Below, piece by piece: positions 36,609-45,237 of a DNA stretch of 64,000 bases. Every line of letters begins with the position of its first letter. Position 1 is the stretch's first letter. Origin of the DNA: Bacteroidia bacterium (lineage in GTDB: Bacteria > Bacteroidota > Bacteroidia > Flavobacteriales > Flavobacteriaceae); the NCBI GenBank assembly GCA_030430385.1, contig JAUIFO010000005.1, positions 62,001 to 126,000 of the forward strand, read 5' to 3'. A model generated the notes under the pieces. It made no database searches, was not told the origin of the DNA, and saw only the letters and a list, made by a program, of their open reading frames with translations. The translations under genes and the position numbers were made by a program.

Positions 36609-37877
36609 TTATTGTAAGTCCAATTGAGAAATGGCATCATCAGCGGGATTGTAGTTGTAACTTCGCCAAAATTTAACATTTTGACTGTTAAATTTCCAAA
36701 CAATCTCACCATTTTGTGTCACTTCCCATAATCCGTAGCCTCCATCACAAATTAAAGTGTTTCCGTTTTTGAGTCGAACTGCACCTGAAATAATCCTAGA
36801 ATACATATCAGGATCTGTAAATTGCCATACGACTTGTGGTTCGTTATTGGTATTTGGTAATAAATTAAAGGTTTCGGGTAAATCAAACTCGTAAACAGCA
36901 GATTGTTCTTGGTTATTATCCTTATTTACAAAGACCAACATATTGTCTTTGCCTGGTACGTTTTTTTCTATAAGGTTTGGGAAATGATTGTTGTAAAATA
37001 ACCTGTCGCCTAAACTGTCATAAGTTTCTGGATTCCCAAATCGGTACAGTAGATCACCACCTTTGTTGAAATTACCACCACTACTTGTAGCAGCTTCTTC
37101 TGTAGTAGTGCTATGATCAATTACCCAAATTTCACTGTAAAAATTAACACTCAAATAAATAACATCTCTTACCTCATCATAATCAATGCCGTTGGCATGC
37201 ATAATGTCTCCATTACTTATGCTGCTGTTATAATTGATATTGATGAGTTGTGGATTTTCATTAAGGTTGCCGAAGTTATCCTTGTCTGGATTTGAGTTTT
37301 GAATAATATGATCGAAACTATTCCATCTCCAAACAATTTGATTGGTTTGAGTATCTACTTCAATAAGGGATTCAGGAAAAATGTCGTGAGTGACATTGAC
37401 ACCGTTTTCTTGAGCAGTAATAGCATCGACGCGTTCCCAAGATATAAACAAGACATTGCCGTTTGGGAGCATTTCTACGTCGTGATGCGCAATGTAATCT
37501 TCAGAATGGTAAGTGTATTGCCATAAGACACCAGAATTCGGACTTAATATTTTTACGGTTCCGCCACCACCTCCAAAATCTATTTCAGGACCAAACACTT
37601 TAAACATTCCAAGAAGTCTTCCGTCAGGTAGAATTTCTAAATCATTTCCTAGATTAGTATCAAAATTCCATTCATAAACACGATGCCCTTGTTTGTTGAG
37701 TAAATACGAAGTGTTTCCACCGTTTTCAATGGCTAATAGTAAATCGTCATCAATTAAGGCTTCTTCATAGATTTCTACATTATCAGATAATTCGACAGTA
37801 TCATTCACATTTGAATCATCGTCATTGTTACAAGCAATAAGACTTAAACAAAATAACAGGAGTAGTGTTCTTTTCAT
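36609..37877 (-). CDS. aryl-sulfate sulfotransferase-like lipoprotein
   Basis: A 422-residue lipoprotein with lipobox LSLIACNNDDDS (Cys16). The mature part is a beta-propeller of the arylsulfotransferase (ASST) type: GHRVYEWNFDTNLGNDLEIL, HHDVEMLPNGNVLFISWE, VWRWNSFDHI, HANGIDYDE, HFPNLIE and VRLKNGNTLICDGGYG. The repeated Trp-Glu-W and His-containing blade motifs are those of the family, whose bacterial members move sulfuryl groups between phenols; many Bacteroidetes members are uncharacterised. It is 42 bp upstream of the T9SS-cargo gene, same strand. Activity is not proven. Confidence 0.8.
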   Translation of the reverse strand: MKRTLLLLFCLSLIACNNDDDSNVNDTVELSDNVEIYEEALIDDDLLLAIENGGNTSYLLNKQGHRVYEWNFDTNLGNDLEILPDGRLLGMFKVFGPEIDFGGGGGTVKILSPNSGVLWQYTYHSEDYIAHHDVEMLPNGNVLFISWERVDAITAQENGVNVTHDIFPESLIEVDTQTNQIVWRWNSFDHIIQNSNPDKDNFGNLNENPQLININYNSSISNGDIMHANGIDYDEVRDVIYLSVNFYSEIWVIDHSTTTEEAATSSGGNFNKGGDLLYRFGNPETYDSLGDRLFYNNHFPNLIEKNVPGKDNMLVFVNKDNNQEQSAVYEFDLPETFNLLPNTNNEPQVVWQFTDPDMYSRIISGAVRLKNGNTLICDGGYGLWEVTQNGEIVWKFNSQNVKFWRSYNYNPADDAISQLDLQ

Positions 37878-37973
37878 AAATGGATTTTAATTGAAATATA
37901 AGTATATTTTGGGATGCGCTTCAAGTAAAATAGTCTTTTTTTTTACTAGGTTTGTTTTTATAAGTATTGCATT

Positions 37974-38951
37974 TTGAAAATAACAGAACAAATTAAGCAG
38001 CCTATTGCCTATGAAATGGAACTTTTTGAGCAAAAGTTCTTATTATCGATGTCTAGCAAAGTAGCGCTTCTTAATAGAATAACGCACTACATTGTAAACA
38101 GGAAAGGCAAGCAAATGCGTCCTATGTTTGTGTTTCTAGTAGCCAAAATGATCAATAATGGTCAGGTTAGTGAACGCACGTACAGAGGAGCTTCTGTGAT
38201 TGAGCTAATTCACACCGCAACTTTAGTGCATGATGATGTGGTAGATGATAGTAACAGGCGGCGTGGGTTTTTTTCAATAAATGCACTTTGGAAAAATAAA
38301 ATTGCTGTACTTATTGGAGATTACCTATTATCTAAAGGACTTTTGTTATCTATTGATAATAATGACTTTGATTTGCTTAAAATCATCTCGGTTGCAGTTC
38401 GTGAAATGAGTGAAGGTGAATTGCTTCAAATAGAAAAAGCCAGACAACTAGATATTACTGAAGCTGTGTATTATGATATCATTAGGCAAAAAACAGCAAC
38501 GCTTATTGCGGCGTGTTGTAGCTTAGGTGCTGCCTCTGTAAAACCAAATTCAGATGATGTTGAAACCATGCGTAAGTTTGGAGAACTTATTGGTATGGCT
38601 TTCCAAATTAAAGATGATCTGTTTGATTATGGAGAGGAAGCTATTGGTAAGCCAACAGGAATAGATATCAAAGAGCAGAAAATGACGCTGCCTCTTATTC
38701 ATGTGCTCAATAATTCAACTAAAAAGGAAAGAGAGTGGCTGATCAATTCTATTAAAAACCATAATAAAAATAAAAAAAGAGTAAAGGAGGTCATTGCTTT
38801 TGTGAAAGAAAATAATGGTCTGCAATATGCTGTAAACAAAATGAAATCCTTTCAAAAAGAAGCTTTGCAACTTTTAGATAATTATCCGGAATCCCAATAT
38901 AAATCTGCCTTAGAGCTTATGGTGAACTATGTGATAGATAGAAAAAAATAA
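37974..38951 (+). CDS. trans-polyprenyl diphosphate synthase (long chain, likely quinone side chain)
   Basis: A 325-residue all-alpha prenyl synthase. First Asp-rich motif DDVVDDSNRRRG and second DDLFDY, plus GKQMRPMFVFL and KTATLIAACCSLGA, define the family. Such single long-chain synthases make the menaquinone side chain in Bacteroidetes. The start is TTG 37974 (MKITEQIKQ), because upstream in-frame ATGs are absent and the family N terminus aligns here; M13 is the fallback. Chain length specificity cannot be read with certainty from sequence. Confidence 0.93.
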   Translation: MKITEQIKQPIAYEMELFEQKFLLSMSSKVALLNRITHYIVNRKGKQMRPMFVFLVAKMINNGQVSERTYRGASVIELIHTATLVHDDVVDDSNRRRGFFSINALWKNKIAVLIGDYLLSKGLLLSIDNNDFDLLKIISVAVREMSEGELLQIEKARQLDITEAVYYDIIRQKTATLIAACCSLGAASVKPNSDDVETMRKFGELIGMAFQIKDDLFDYGEEAIGKPTGIDIKEQKMTLPLIHVLNNSTKKEREWLINSIKNHNKNKKRVKEVIAFVKENNGLQYAVNKMKSFQKEALQLLDNYPESQYKSALELMVNYVIDRKK

Positions 38952-38967
38952 TTTTTTTTATCCTTTA

Positions 38968-38996
38968 GGCAACCTTTTGTAACCTACTTGCGTCTA
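38968..38996 (+). promoter_or_regulatory. candidate ECF-type promoter of the sigma factor gene
   Basis: GGCAAC (38968-38973) and CGTCTA (38991-38996), 17 bp apart, resemble the AAC -35 and CGTC -10 elements of ECF sigma promoters rather than the TAnnTTTG housekeeping type. It lies 28 bp before the ECF sigma gene, consistent with autoregulation. Confidence 0.5.
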
Positions 38997-39024
38997 TGAA
39001 ATAGAAGACTCTAAATAAGTTCGT

Positions 39025-39588
39025 TTGAAAGTAATACAATTACATAACAACAACACTTCGTTAATTAAAAAAGCCACTCAAAATAATAGAGAGGCTCAGC
39101 AGGAATTATATAAAATTCATGCGTCAAAAATGTTAAGCGTTTGTCGTTATTATATCAAAGATATTCAGCATGCAGAGTCAGTGATGTTGAATGGTTTTTT
39201 TAAGGCGTTCACAAACTTAAAGAGTTTTCAAAATAAAGGAAGTTTTGAAGGATGGATGAGACGAATTATGGTAAGAGAGTCCATATCTTTTTTAAGAACG
39301 CAAAAGCGAATTGAGTTTTCTTATGAAGATGTGACTGTTCCGCACGACCATTCTAACAATATTAATTCAAATATTGAAGTTGCTCAAATTCAGCAATTGA
39401 TAGATGAACTTCCTGAAGGATACAAAATGGTATTTGTTATGTATGCAATTGAAGGCTATAAGCATCAGGAAATTTCAGAGTTGTTGAATATTTCTGAAGG
39501 GACTTCAAAATCGCAACTATTTAAAGCGCGACAAATGCTTCAGAAAAAGATAAAAGAATTAAACACCACGAGTTATGGCACCAATTAA
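39025..39588 (+). CDS. ECF-type RNA polymerase sigma factor
   Basis: A 187-residue sigma-70 family factor of the ECF group. Region 2 (about 20-85: NREAQQELYKIHASKMLSVC, FKAFTNLKSFQNKGSFEGWM) and region 4 (about 125-180: LPEGYKMVFVMYAIEGYKHQEI, EGTSKSQLFKARQML) are present, with region 3 absent. Start is TTG 39025. It overlaps the following membrane-protein gene by 14 bp, the usual sigma/anti-sigma arrangement, and is preceded by an ECF-like promoter. It likely responds to envelope conditions. Confidence 0.93.
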   Translation: MKVIQLHNNNTSLIKKATQNNREAQQELYKIHASKMLSVCRYYIKDIQHAESVMLNGFFKAFTNLKSFQNKGSFEGWMRRIMVRESISFLRTQKRIEFSYEDVTVPHDHSNNINSNIEVAQIQQLIDELPEGYKMVFVMYAIEGYKHQEISELLNISEGTSKSQLFKARQMLQKKIKELNTTSYGTN

Positions 39589-40378
39589 ATTTGAAGATCA
39601 ATTAAAAGATAAGCTTGAAAGACGAAGCTTAGAGCCATCATCAGAAGCTTGGAATACCTTGCAAAGTCGTTTGGATGCTCATGAAAAGCAACACAAAACA
39701 ACTAGGTTTTGGTGGATAGGAATAGCCGCTAGCGTTATTGGTATTGTTTTTATAATCACGCAGTTTAATAAAAACGCTACATCGCAAAGTACAGCACCTG
39801 TTATTGTTACTACTGATGATAAGCCAAGTGTTACTACTGATGTTACAGAAGAAAATGTTCAAGATGCTGTGGTTAACCAAGAGATCAAAAATCAGGATTT
39901 AGAACTAGTGATGACTTCAGAATCTAATGCAGCTTCAGTTTCTGAATCGAATACTGAAAATGTATATCAAGCGACTATTTCAGACAAGCAACCAAAAATT
40001 ATTGAAGAACAGCCTTTAGAAAACACTGTAGCTTCTATTGATAAACCCGATGTTATTAAGGAGGTTGAAAAAGAAACGCCTATTAAGGTCTTAAGTGCAG
40101 AAGATTTAAAAGTTATTGAAGTTGTTGCCGAAATTAAGGCGATGCAACAATCTGAAACTTCAGTGTCTAATCGAGAGATAGATTCACTACTCAAACAAGC
40201 GCAACGCGATATCTTAAGACAAAAAATATTTGACGAAACTACCCAAACCGTTAGTGCTGATGCTTTACTTCAAGACGTTGAAGTTGAGTTAGAGCAGTCA
40301 TTTAGAGCAAAAGTATTTGATGCTTTAAAAGACAATTTCAGTTCGGTTAAAACTGCAGTAGCCGAAAGAAATAATTAA
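39575..40378 (+). CDS. single-pass membrane protein, probable anti-sigma-type partner
   Basis: A 267-residue protein with an N-terminal cytoplasmic stretch of about 45 residues (FEDQLKDKLERRSLEPSSEAW), one transmembrane helix (about 46-64, WWIGIAASVIGIVFIITQF), and a long charged periplasmic part. This topology matches the transmembrane anti-sigma-like proteins that follow ECF sigma genes in flavobacteria, but I see no zinc-binding anti-sigma motif (HxxxCxxC). It overlaps the sigma gene by 14 bp and precedes an outer membrane protein gene by 56 bp. The role is inferred from layout. Confidence 0.75.
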   Translation: MAPIKFEDQLKDKLERRSLEPSSEAWNTLQSRLDAHEKQHKTTRFWWIGIAASVIGIVFIITQFNKNATSQSTAPVIVTTDDKPSVTTDVTEENVQDAVVNQEIKNQDLELVMTSESNAASVSESNTENVYQATISDKQPKIIEEQPLENTVASIDKPDVIKEVEKETPIKVLSAEDLKVIEVVAEIKAMQQSETSVSNREIDSLLKQAQRDILRQKIFDETTQTVSADALLQDVEVELEQSFRAKVFDALKDNFSSVKTAVAERNN

Positions 40379-40434
40379 AATCAGAAATCAAAAAACAAAC
40401 GTTTAACACACATCAATTAAAAAAATCAAACATT

Positions 40435-41526
40435 ATGAACACTATTACTAAACATGTAGTGCTGCTCGCCTTATGCCTAATTGTAGGGCTATGTAGCGCT
40501 CAGGAAACTCAAAAAGATTCTGTAGTAGATCAGAAGACCCCAAACAAAGAAGTTGGTTTAAAGATCATTAATTTAGAGGAACTTAAGAACACCATTACGG
40601 CTAAGGAAAAGGAGTTTCTAAAACAAGAAGTTGAGGCAATAAATAAAAGATTTGATAATGGCGAAATATCAAAGGAAGAAGCCGATAAACTAAAAAAGGA
40701 AGCCGCAATAAGACGTGCTGCTAATATTGAAGATAGAATTGCTATCATCGATGCAAAGATCAATCTTTTAAAGCGTAATCCTGATTCAGATCATGTGATT
40801 ACTGATGAAAACTCAATGTCTATTAATATTGGATCAAGAGGATTTTTTATAGACTTAAAGGATAAAAAGACCAAGCCCAAAAAATATGACAAGCGAACAA
40901 CCTCTGAGTTTGTTTTTGCACTTGGCGCTAATAATGCCATTATAGATGGTAAAGATATTGGCGATACTTACAGTGTGCTTGGTTCAGGTTTTGTAGAACT
41001 TGGATTGTCATGGAAAACGCGTTTATTTAAGGAATCTAATGCAGTACGCTTAAAATACGGTTTGTCATTTCAATGGAATAAGTTTACACCAAAAGACGAT
41101 AAGTATTTTGTGCAAAATGATAATGTTACCACTTTGGAGGAGTTTCCAAATGATTTAAGAGAAGCTGAGTTTAGAGTGTCAACGCTAGTCGTTCCTGTGC
41201 ATTTTGAATTTGGACCTTCTCGAAAAATAGATTACGATACTCATTTTAGGTATTCTACCAGAAGACAATTAAAGTTTGGTATTGGAGGTTATGCAGGTTT
41301 TAATATTGGTACGCAACAAAAATTACGTTATAAGGAAGATGGTGATCGTGTAAAACAGAAGATCAAGCGTAGTTACAATACTTCAGATTTTATTTATGGT
41401 TTAAGTGCTTATGTTGGTATAGATGAAGTGAGTTTGTATATGAAATACGATCTGAATCCTGTTTTTAAAGATCAGGCTGTCGATCAACATAATATTTCTT
41501 TAGGCTTGCGATTAGATTTAGATTAA
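40435..41526 (+). CDS. outer membrane beta-barrel protein with N-terminal coiled coil
   Basis: A 363-residue exported protein, signal peptide 1-22 (ending CSAQ). Residues about 35-125 form a long charged helix/coiled coil (AKEKEFLKQEVEAINKRFDN, KEEADKLKKEAAIRRAANIE), followed by a beta-barrel-like region of about 220 residues from FVFALGANNAIIDG to VDQHNISLGLRLDLD, resembling PorT-like small barrels. It is third in the sigma factor cluster and ends at a terminator. It may be the regulated target of the sigma factor. Function unknown. Confidence 0.8.
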   Translation: MNTITKHVVLLALCLIVGLCSAQETQKDSVVDQKTPNKEVGLKIINLEELKNTITAKEKEFLKQEVEAINKRFDNGEISKEEADKLKKEAAIRRAANIEDRIAIIDAKINLLKRNPDSDHVITDENSMSINIGSRGFFIDLKDKKTKPKKYDKRTTSEFVFALGANNAIIDGKDIGDTYSVLGSGFVELGLSWKTRLFKESNAVRLKYGLSFQWNKFTPKDDKYFVQNDNVTTLEEFPNDLREAEFRVSTLVVPVHFEFGPSRKIDYDTHFRYSTRRQLKFGIGGYAGFNIGTQQKLRYKEDGDRVKQKIKRSYNTSDFIYGLSAYVGIDEVSLYMKYDLNPVFKDQAVDQHNISLGLRLDLD

Positions 41527-41545
41527 ATTCAAACCTTCTTAATAT

Positions 41546-41580
41546 AAAAGCTTCATTGCCTTGTGTGATGAAGCTTTTTT
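41546..41580 (+). terminator. rho-independent terminator of the sigma factor cluster
   Basis: 11-bp perfect stem AAAAGCTTCAT (41546-41556) / ATGAAGCTTTT (41568-41578), loop of 11 nt, followed by T's. A longer reading frame of dnaG would start inside this hairpin (TTG at 41561), which argues against that start. Confidence 0.8.
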
Positions 41581-41626
41581 GTTAGCTAAGAATACCCTAA
41601 ATTTACCATCCAATTTTTTTCATTTT

Positions 41627-43597
41627 TTGATTTCACAAAGATCCATAGAACAAGTGTTTGAAACTGCTCGCGTTGAGGAGGTTATTGGTGATTTTGTTCA
41701 ACTGAAAAAAGCAGGAAGTAATTTCAAAGGCTTGAGTCCGTTTAGCGATGAGCGATCTCCAAGTTTTATGGTCTCTCCAGTCAAGCAAATATGGAAGGAT
41801 TTTTCTAGTGGAAAAGGCGGAAATGTGGTCACATTCTTAATGGAGCATGAGCATTTTACCTATCCTGAAGCCATTAAGTATTTAGCTAAAAAATACAATA
41901 TTGAGATTGAAGAAACGCAACTTACCAATGAACAAAAAGAAGTTGCTAATGAGCGTGAAAGCTTATATCTCGTTAATGATTTTGCAAATAGCTATTTCCA
42001 AAAGGTTATGTTCAATACAGATCAAGGTCAAGCTATTGGATTGAGTTATTTCAAAGAACGTGGCTTTACCAATGAGATCATTAAAACCTTTAACTTGGGT
42101 TATTCCCTTGATGATTGGCAAGCTTTTACAGATGAAGCCTTAAAAAAAGGATACCAACTTGAGTTTTTAGAGAAAACAGGATTGACCATTGTTAAGGATG
42201 ATAAGAAGTTTGACCGATTCAAAGGTCGTGTGATGTTTCCAATCTTAAGTATGAGCGGACGTGTTCTTGGATTTGGAGGTCGAATTCTGAAAACTGATAA
42301 AAAAGCTGCAAAGTATTTAAACTCTCCTGAGAGTGAAGTCTATCATAAAAGTAAAGTGCTTTACGGACTTTACCATGCTAAGCAAAGTATAGCCAAAGAA
42401 GATAATTGTTATCTGGTTGAAGGTTATACAGATGTGATTCAGTTTTATCAAACAGGAATTAAAAATGTGGTGGCTTCTTCTGGAACAGCATTAACGCCAG
42501 AGCAGATTCGACTCGTTAACCGACTAACAAAAAATATTACAGTATTATTTGATGGTGATGCTGCAGGAATACGCGCATCATTACGTGGTATCGATTTAAT
42601 TCTTGAGCAAGGTATGAATGTTAAGGTCTGTACCTTCCCTGAAGGTGAAGATCCAGATAGTTTTGCGAAGAAAAACACACTTGAAGAACTCACGACTTAC
42701 CTTGAACACAATGCTAAGGATTTTATTCAGTTTAAAGCGTCTCTTTTAATTCAAGAGGCTAACAACGATCCTATAAAGAAAGCGGAGACCATTAGAGATA
42801 TTGTCAATAGCATTTCCAAAATTCCCGATCAGATCAAAAAGGAAATTTACATTCAAGAGTGTTCTCGTATTATGGACATTAGTGAAGATGTACTCTTTTC
42901 TACCTTAGCACAAATCAACAAAAAGGAGCGACAGGATGCTAATAACGCTTACAAAGCACAATTGCAAAAAGCCTTTGATGTTGTTAAACCTGAACCCAAA
43001 GCGCCTAAAGTTGATTTACAATATGAATTGGAGCGAAAAATCATAGAGATCTTATTGCTTTACGGAAATGAAACTGAAGATTTTGAAGATCTGGTGTTGA
43101 AAGAAACCGAAGATGGCGAATTGCAATTAGAACCTGTAGTTCACAATGCCAAAGTGTTTGAAAAAGTATATTTAGATTTACAAGAAGATGAGATGCAATT
43201 TAGTAATCCGCAGTTTAAAAACCTTTACTATTCTATAATTGATACCTTACATCAAGAACCTGATTTCTCAACCAAAAACTTTGTGAATAAGCTCGATCAG
43301 GAATTAGCTGAAGAAGTCACTACTATTTTGATGGATGACGAACGTTACAGTTTACATGATTGGGAGCGCAATCATATTATTCCGAAGGAAAAAGAACATG
43401 GAGTAGCACAACTTGTAAACCAGACGATACTTACCTTACGTTGTTATCTTATTGATAAAAAGGTTGCCGAATATCAAAATGAAACATTGAAAGATGATGT
43501 GAACTCAAAATCCATCCTAGAAGATGTAAAGGATTACCTTGGGTTGAAAATGTTGCTTTCAAGAAAATTAGGAAAAGTAATAGGAGGAAAGGTCTAA
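41627..43597 (+). CDS. dnaG: DNA primase, zinc-ligand-less form
   Basis: A 656-residue DnaG making RNA primers for replication. I start at TTG 41627 (ISQRSIEQVFETARVEEVI), since upstream codons fall in a terminator. The N-terminal domain aligns with the CHC2 zinc finger but reads GLSPFSDERSPSF and WKDFSSGKGGN where canonical DnaG has GLCPFH and YHCFGCG, so all four zinc ligands are replaced (Ser, Ser, Asp, Ser). The TOPRIM core (about 250-370: VEGYTDVIQFYQTGIKNVVA, FDGDAAGIRASLRG) is intact. C-terminal helicase-binding region present. It overlaps the convergent regulator gene by 4 bp. Confidence 0.95.
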   Translation: MISQRSIEQVFETARVEEVIGDFVQLKKAGSNFKGLSPFSDERSPSFMVSPVKQIWKDFSSGKGGNVVTFLMEHEHFTYPEAIKYLAKKYNIEIEETQLTNEQKEVANERESLYLVNDFANSYFQKVMFNTDQGQAIGLSYFKERGFTNEIIKTFNLGYSLDDWQAFTDEALKKGYQLEFLEKTGLTIVKDDKKFDRFKGRVMFPILSMSGRVLGFGGRILKTDKKAAKYLNSPESEVYHKSKVLYGLYHAKQSIAKEDNCYLVEGYTDVIQFYQTGIKNVVASSGTALTPEQIRLVNRLTKNITVLFDGDAAGIRASLRGIDLILEQGMNVKVCTFPEGEDPDSFAKKNTLEELTTYLEHNAKDFIQFKASLLIQEANNDPIKKAETIRDIVNSISKIPDQIKKEIYIQECSRIMDISEDVLFSTLAQINKKERQDANNAYKAQLQKAFDVVKPEPKAPKVDLQYELERKIIEILLLYGNETEDFEDLVLKETEDGELQLEPVVHNAKVFEKVYLDLQEDEMQFSNPQFKNLYYSIIDTLHQEPDFSTKNFVNKLDQELAEEVTTILMDDERYSLHDWERNHIIPKEKEHGVAQLVNQTILTLRCYLIDKKVAEYQNETLKDDVNSKSILEDVKDYLGLKMLLSRKLGKVIGGKV

Positions 43598-44223
43598 GTA
43601 AGATCCATGTGTTTTCCTTGATTTACCAAATCAATTAAATTGGTAACATTCAGTTTTTTAAACAAACGTGCTTTGTAAGTACTAACCGTTTTCTCATTAA
43701 TACCAAGCTCTTGAGCAATTTCTTTGTTCTTTTTTCCAGAGGATAACAACTTGAGAACTTCCACTTCACGTGTTGATAGACGTTTATAGATTCGGCTTCT
43801 AGATTTCTTAGTATCATCATACTTAAGGTGTTTAGACATTTTTTCACTTAAGTACAAATCGCCTTTTGAAGCTCTTATAATTGCTTTTTCAATAACCTCA
43901 ATAGGTTCTTTTTTAGAGACATAACCTGAAGCGCCAGCTTTTATAGTACTAATCGCATAAATTTCTTCAGGATGGTAGCTAAACATAATGATGTTAATAT
44001 TACTATGTTCTTTTTTGATTGCTCTTAATGCAGTTATTCCGTTTAATTCAGGAAGGTCGATTTCTGAGATGATTACATCAACAGGATGGCGTCTAACAAA
44101 TTCAAAGATATCTACACCACTTCCAACTGTGCCAACAACATCAATGTCACTATGCTCCTTGAATACGAGTTCTAAGCCATTCCTAACTATAGGATGGCTA
44201 TCTACTACTAATACCTTAATCAT
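43594..44223 (-). CDS. NarL/LuxR-type response regulator with Glu at the phosphoacceptor site
   Basis: A 209-residue regulator: receiver (about 1-120) and LuxR-type helix-turn-helix (about 145-205, STREVEVLKLLSSGKKNKEIAQ, VSTYKARLFKKLNV). In the receiver, the position of the phosphorylated Asp is Glu54 (ISEIDLPELNG, canonical D-h-x-(M/L)-P-x-x-x-G), and the usual second acidic residue is Ser9 (VVDSHPIV). The conserved Lys (YVSKKEP) remains. Glu is phosphomimetic, so it may be constitutively active or regulated otherwise. No kinase gene is adjacent. Convergent with dnaG. Confidence 0.9.
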   Translation of the reverse strand: MIKVLVVDSHPIVRNGLELVFKEHSDIDVVGTVGSGVDIFEFVRRHPVDVIISEIDLPELNGITALRAIKKEHSNINIIMFSYHPEEIYAISTIKAGASGYVSKKEPIEVIEKAIIRASKGDLYLSEKMSKHLKYDDTKKSRSRIYKRLSTREVEVLKLLSSGKKNKEIAQELGINEKTVSTYKARLFKKLNVTNLIDLVNQGKHMDLT

Positions 44224-44352
44224 GATATTTTATTTAGTTGGTTCTTAAGGTCAGAACTTAAGCGCGTTAAGTTCAAAATTGTGGAGACTACTGTTGGTAA
44301 AATTAATAAAAAAACCGATTACTTAGCTATTTTATAGTGTTTTATTCGATAT

Positions 44353-45141
44353 TTATTTTAATTCTTTAGGGATTTCGCAAATTGGAATTGGAATCATTTT
44401 GTGTTGATTATTTCTGTTATAACGCATAAAAATCTTGAAGACTTCAAGTTGTCTTCCTTCAAAATCTGCTTCAGTTTTACCAAGGTCTTTTTGAGCCATA
44501 GCCCATTCTAATTCTGGATATGAGGCGCCAATTTGGTCTTCATCACTTCGGGCATCACCAAATAAACCATCACTAGGTGCCGCCTTCATAATAGATTCTG
44601 GTACGTCAAGAAGCGCTCCAATTGCATAAACTTCAGACTTGAGCAAATCGGCAATCGGACTTAAATCAACACCTCCATCACCATACTTAGTGTAAAAGCC
44701 AACACCAAAATCTTCAACTTTATTCCCTGTGCCTGCAACTAATAGTCCGAGTAACCCTGCGTGATAATACAAAGTTGTCATTCGTAATCTTGCTCTTGTA
44801 TTAGCTAAGGCCATATCAACAGTTGCCTGTTTGCCTTCAAGCGAGACTTCAGTTTTAAACTCTTCAAAAACAGGAGTGAGATCTACTCGAGTATCGCTTA
44901 CATTTTGAAAGCGTTGTTTAAGCTGAGCAATGTGTTCTTGAGCACGACTAACATGACTAGCAGCTTGATGAATTGGCATTTCTATACATAATACCTGAAG
45001 TCCAGTCTTTGCACATAATGTTGATGTTACTGCAGAATCTATACCTCCAGAAATACCAACAACAAAGCCTTTTACTCCTGCATTATTAGCATAATCTTTT
45101 AACCAGTTTACAATGTGATCTATAACCTTTTCTGTTTGCAT
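44353..45141 (-). CDS. nadE: NAD synthetase (ammonia-dependent type)
   Basis: A 262-residue ATP-dependent enzyme that amidates deamido-NAD. GISGGIDSAVTSTLCAKTGL is the PP-loop (SGGxDS); TTLYYHAGLLGLLVAGTGNKVE and SPIADLLKSEVYAIGALLDV follow. No glutaminase domain, so ammonia is the expected nitrogen donor. I start at ATG 45141 (MQTEKVIDHIVNWL); a longer frame from 45195 adds 18 non-conserved residues and overlaps the -7 box region. It is divergent from gldB, as in many flavobacteria. Confidence 0.96.
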   Translation of the reverse strand: MQTEKVIDHIVNWLKDYANNAGVKGFVVGISGGIDSAVTSTLCAKTGLQVLCIEMPIHQAASHVSRAQEHIAQLKQRFQNVSDTRVDLTPVFEEFKTEVSLEGKQATVDMALANTRARLRMTTLYYHAGLLGLLVAGTGNKVEDFGVGFYTKYGDGGVDLSPIADLLKSEVYAIGALLDVPESIMKAAPSDGLFGDARSDEDQIGASYPELEWAMAQKDLGKTEADFEGRQLEVFKIFMRYNRNNQHKMIPIPICEIPKELK

Positions 45142-45181
45142 TTTAATGGGATTTAATACAAAGAATAGTACCTTTGCAAAA

Positions 45182-45189
45182 CAAAAATA
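45182..45189 (-). promoter_or_regulatory. -7 box of nadE
   Basis: On the minus strand TATTTTTG matches TAnnTTTG, 40 bp before the nadE ATG at 45141. It supports the shorter nadE start. Confidence 0.5.
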
Positions 45190-45237
45190 AGGCAATAGCG
45201 TTAGTAATAAAAATTAATACAGCTTAAGTTTTAATCG

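Noticed and set aside
41561..41626. Longer dnaG start at TTG 41561
   Set aside because: This codon lies inside the terminator hairpin of the preceding gene; the DnaG family begins near TTG 41627.
45142..45195. Longer nadE start at 45195
   Set aside because: Would overlap the -7 box region (45182-45189) and add 18 residues that nadE proteins lack.
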